DNA of 8,358 nt from Candidatus Thorarchaeota archaeon (lineage in GTDB: Archaea > Asgardarchaeota > Thorarchaeia > Thorarchaeales > Thorarchaeaceae), in assembly GCA_016840965.1 (NCBI GenBank), contig JAEORI010000107.1:1-8358 (forward strand). Direction: 5' to 3'. Both the position numbers and the translations under genes were made by a program. The notes beneath the pieces are model-generated. The model made no database searches. It was given only the letters and a program-made list of their open reading frames with translations, and was not told the origin of the DNA. Each line of letters begins with the position of its first letter. The first letter of the stretch is position 1. This document shows positions 6,389 through 8,358 of this stretch, piece after piece.

Positions 6389-8299
6389 TTACATTCGGTC
6401 GACAATTGGTATACCTAAGACTGTAAGGCAGTTAGCCATTGCAATCTTAAAGGTACGAACAAGCGCTAATCTTGATGCCCTTATCTTCGACTCTGCTTTA
6501 AGTACTGGACATGAATCATAGAACTTGCTGAAGAGATTAGCTAAGCCGTATGTATAAGCCGTGATTCTATTAGCATTGAAAGTAGTGCCCCATACATTCT
6601 TTTTCAGAGATCTGGCAACCTCTAGGATTTCTTCTGGTAGCTGCGCGATTGCCTTAACGAGAGCAAACTCTGCATCACTTGATAGAAGCTTAAGGTCGAT
6701 CTTTGTCTTAGTTCCATCTCCTGCTTTCTCTAGTATTCTTTGGGCTCTTGCATATGAATATTGGAGGTAGGGGGCTGCATCGCCATTGAAATCAAGGGCT
6801 TCATTCCATCTGAAAGTGATTTTTCTATCTGGTGAAGCATTGAGCATGAAATAACGTACAGCTCCAACGCCAACCTGATTTGCTACTATGTCTTTGAAAG
6901 ATTCATCCTCGTCCGGATTTCTCTTGTCAACCTCAACTCTGGCAAGCTCAGTTGCCTTATCAAGAACATCATCAGTCGAATACCCAATCCATGTTCCATG
7001 TCTACCAGAGAACTCAGTGTCTTCAAGAGATACAAACTCGTATGCAATATGATGTGAGTTTTCGCTCTCTTTGGAATAACCAAGAATATCCAAGATGGTG
7101 TATACCATCCTTTGAGGATGCGCTTGTTCGGATCCGATAACATTCATCACGATGTCAAACTTGCCTAAACTCACTTTCTTACCTTTGAGATCAGTTCGCA
7201 TAACTGGTTTGCCATTTGGCTGATTTTCAAATATTGAGTACTTGAAGGGATCTTCGATTATTCCGAATTTCCAGAGTTGAAGGGCGACATCAGCGCCTGT
7301 GTACGTCCTTGTTCCATCAGATCTGAATAAAACCTTGTACGGGTCTTTCATTTCCTTGAACTCATCAATCACAGATAGATCTACAACTATGCAACCCGCC
7401 TTCTCACCTTCATCAAGTTTCAGGATATTGTCCGATTTTAACATCATTTTCTTGGCTAATTCTAGAATGCCACTGTGTGCAATTGCACTCTCCCATACTT
7501 GATAATCGTGGAAGATGCCAAGTCGATACGATGTCTCGTTTTGTGCGTTGAGGCACCGAGTCACCATCTTGGAACTCAGCATAGCCTCTCTGCTATCAAG
7601 ATTTTCTAGTTTTCTGGAAACTTCCCTTACCTCTTCTTGTACCTTGTTACTCGTGTCAAATGCACTCTGAACATCAACATACAAGTGCCCCAAGTAATGA
7701 TCATACTTTGTTTCTATACTTTCTTCACCAATCTGCATGAGTTTCCAAATCAGTTGTGCAATCTGAAGACCCAAGTCATTAACATAGTCGAGTCTGATTA
7801 CGTCATATCCGACCCAGTAAAGTATGTTGCATAGGGTGTCTCCAAGAATCGCGTTTCTTGCATGACCAATGTGCCAAGGTTTAGAGGGATTGACTGCTGG
7901 ATACTCAACCAATGCTCTCTTGCCTTCGTATTCTTGGCTGTGTCCATATGATTCCCCTAAATCTAGAACGCTCTCAACGGTTAACTTTGCCATCTGCCCT
8001 TTGTCAATGAAGATGTTGATGTATGGTCCCTTGGTCGCTATCTCTTTGATTATTGGCTCCTTTTTTGATTGAGCCACTAACTTAGGTAGATATTCATTGA
8101 CAACCACAGCTGGATTCTTCTTGAGCTCCTTTGCAAGAGAAAATGCAATTGTTGATGCAAGGTCTCCCAGTGCTGAATCGGGAGGTATCTCAATAGATTC
8201 CGCAACGATTTCAGGAGCGACTGAAAATACTTGAGATAACAATCTCACTATTGATTGTCTAACGGTTTCCCAAGGATTAGATGAAATCGTTGCCAACAC
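6389..8299 (-). CDS. argS: Arginyl-tRNA synthetase (class I)
   Basis: This enzyme charges tRNA-Arg with arginine in the cytoplasm. The protein has 636 residues, near the roughly 600-640 of many archaeal ArgRS and longer than the roughly 577 of E. coli. The N-terminal Add1-type tRNA-binding domain spans about 1-110. The HIGH motif is intact in KPWHIGHARN (140-149). RSDGTRTYTGADVA (326-339) is the conserved active-site segment. The KMSKS position reads FSGRHGT (430-436) without the second lysine, as in many functional ArgRS. The C-terminal DALR anticodon-binding domain covers about 505-636, with YLQYSYARAQRI (511-522) and the closing LGIPIVDRM. Start: GTG at 8299, with an in-frame TGA 6 nt upstream. 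The purine-rich GAGAG abuts the GTG too closely to act as a normal Shine-Dalgarno, so TTG at codon 2 is an alternative start. It does not appear to be part of the tldD-pmbA operon. Confidence 0.97.
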   Translation of the reverse strand: MLATISSNPWETVRQSIVRLLSQVFSVAPEIVAESIEIPPDSALGDLASTIAFSLAKELKKNPAVVVNEYLPKLVAQSKKEPIIKEIATKGPYINIFIDKGQMAKLTVESVLDLGESYGHSQEYEGKRALVEYPAVNPSKPWHIGHARNAILGDTLCNILYWVGYDVIRLDYVNDLGLQIAQLIWKLMQIGEESIETKYDHYLGHLYVDVQSAFDTSNKVQEEVREVSRKLENLDSREAMLSSKMVTRCLNAQNETSYRLGIFHDYQVWESAIAHSGILELAKKMMLKSDNILKLDEGEKAGCIVVDLSVIDEFKEMKDPYKVLFRSDGTRTYTGADVALQLWKFGIIEDPFKYSIFENQPNGKPVMRTDLKGKKVSLGKFDIVMNVIGSEQAHPQRMVYTILDILGYSKESENSHHIAYEFVSLEDTEFSGRHGTWIGYSTDDVLDKATELARVEVDKRNPDEDESFKDIVANQVGVGAVRYFMLNASPDRKITFRWNEALDFNGDAAPYLQYSYARAQRILEKAGDGTKTKIDLKLLSSDAEFALVKAIAQLPEEILEVARSLKKNVWGTTFNANRITAYTYGLANLFSKFYDSCPVLKAESKIRASRLALVRTFKIAMANCLTVLGIPIVDRM

Positions 8300-8358
8300 C
8301 TCTCACTAATATGCAAGAGAGAATCATCAACGCATCTTCATAAATGAAACGCTCAGAC
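8300..8358. other. argS upstream region, truncated by window edge
   Basis: This 59-bp segment contains, on the minus strand, the A/T-rich stretch TTTCATTTATGA about 35-50 bp before the argS GTG, a weak TATA-like candidate that would give a very short leader. No coding sequence or other structure is recognised here. Confidence 0.25.

Noticed and set aside
6992..7012. Missing KMSK lysine in ArgRS
   Set aside because: Many functional ArgRS lack the second lysine; HIGH and the DALR domain are intact.
1..8358. tRNA/rRNA genes, CRISPR arrays, insertion sequences
   Set aside because: No cloverleaf, spaced direct repeats, transposase motifs or terminal inverted repeats were seen, and nearly all of the window is coding.

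Overview
The window reads as a stretch of archaeal chromosome, most probably from an Asgard archaeon. The main reason is the divergent pair at the left: a Vps4-type AAA ATPase with an N-terminal MIT domain, and a short ESCRT-III (Snf7/CHMP-like) protein that ends in a MIM1-like helix. Archaeal-style start usage (ATG, GTG and TTG), strong GGAGGT Shine-Dalgarno sites on some genes, TATA-like boxes and an archaeal-length ArgRS agree with this. I cannot assign a lineage within Asgard.

Layout. 1-1143 (minus): vps4, cut by the window edge at its C-terminus. 1144-1286: shared divergent control region with two TATA-like boxes and a 21-bp near-palindrome in the vps4 leader. 1287-1904 (plus): ESCRT-III. 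1907-3484 (minus): a 525-residue protein that meets ESCRT-III tail to tail with a 2-nt gap. It has a zinc-finger head, a coiled-coil middle, a PH/GRAM/GLUE-like domain and a C-terminal helical domain resembling the Vps23/TSG101 steadiness box. 3485-3650: second divergent control region. 3651-5036 and 5038-6387 (plus): a two-gene tldD-pmbA operon (metallopeptidase pair). 6389-8299 (minus): argS, tail to tail with pmbA with a 1-nt gap. 8300-8358: argS upstream region.

How the genes work together. Vps4 and ESCRT-III should form a filament-and-disassembly pair: the Vps4 MIT domain would bind the MIM1-like tail of ESCRT-III and the ATPase would remodel the polymer at a membrane. The 525-residue protein is the most interesting item. 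Its position and domain order (zinc head, helical stalk, PH-like domain, steadiness-like tail) suggest an ESCRT-I/II-like adaptor linking membrane or protein cargo to the ESCRT-III machine; that role is inference. TldD/PmbA and ArgRS are ordinary housekeeping functions, and nothing in the sequence ties them to membrane remodelling beyond adjacency. No RNA genes, CRISPR arrays, insertion sequences or sizeable repeats were seen.
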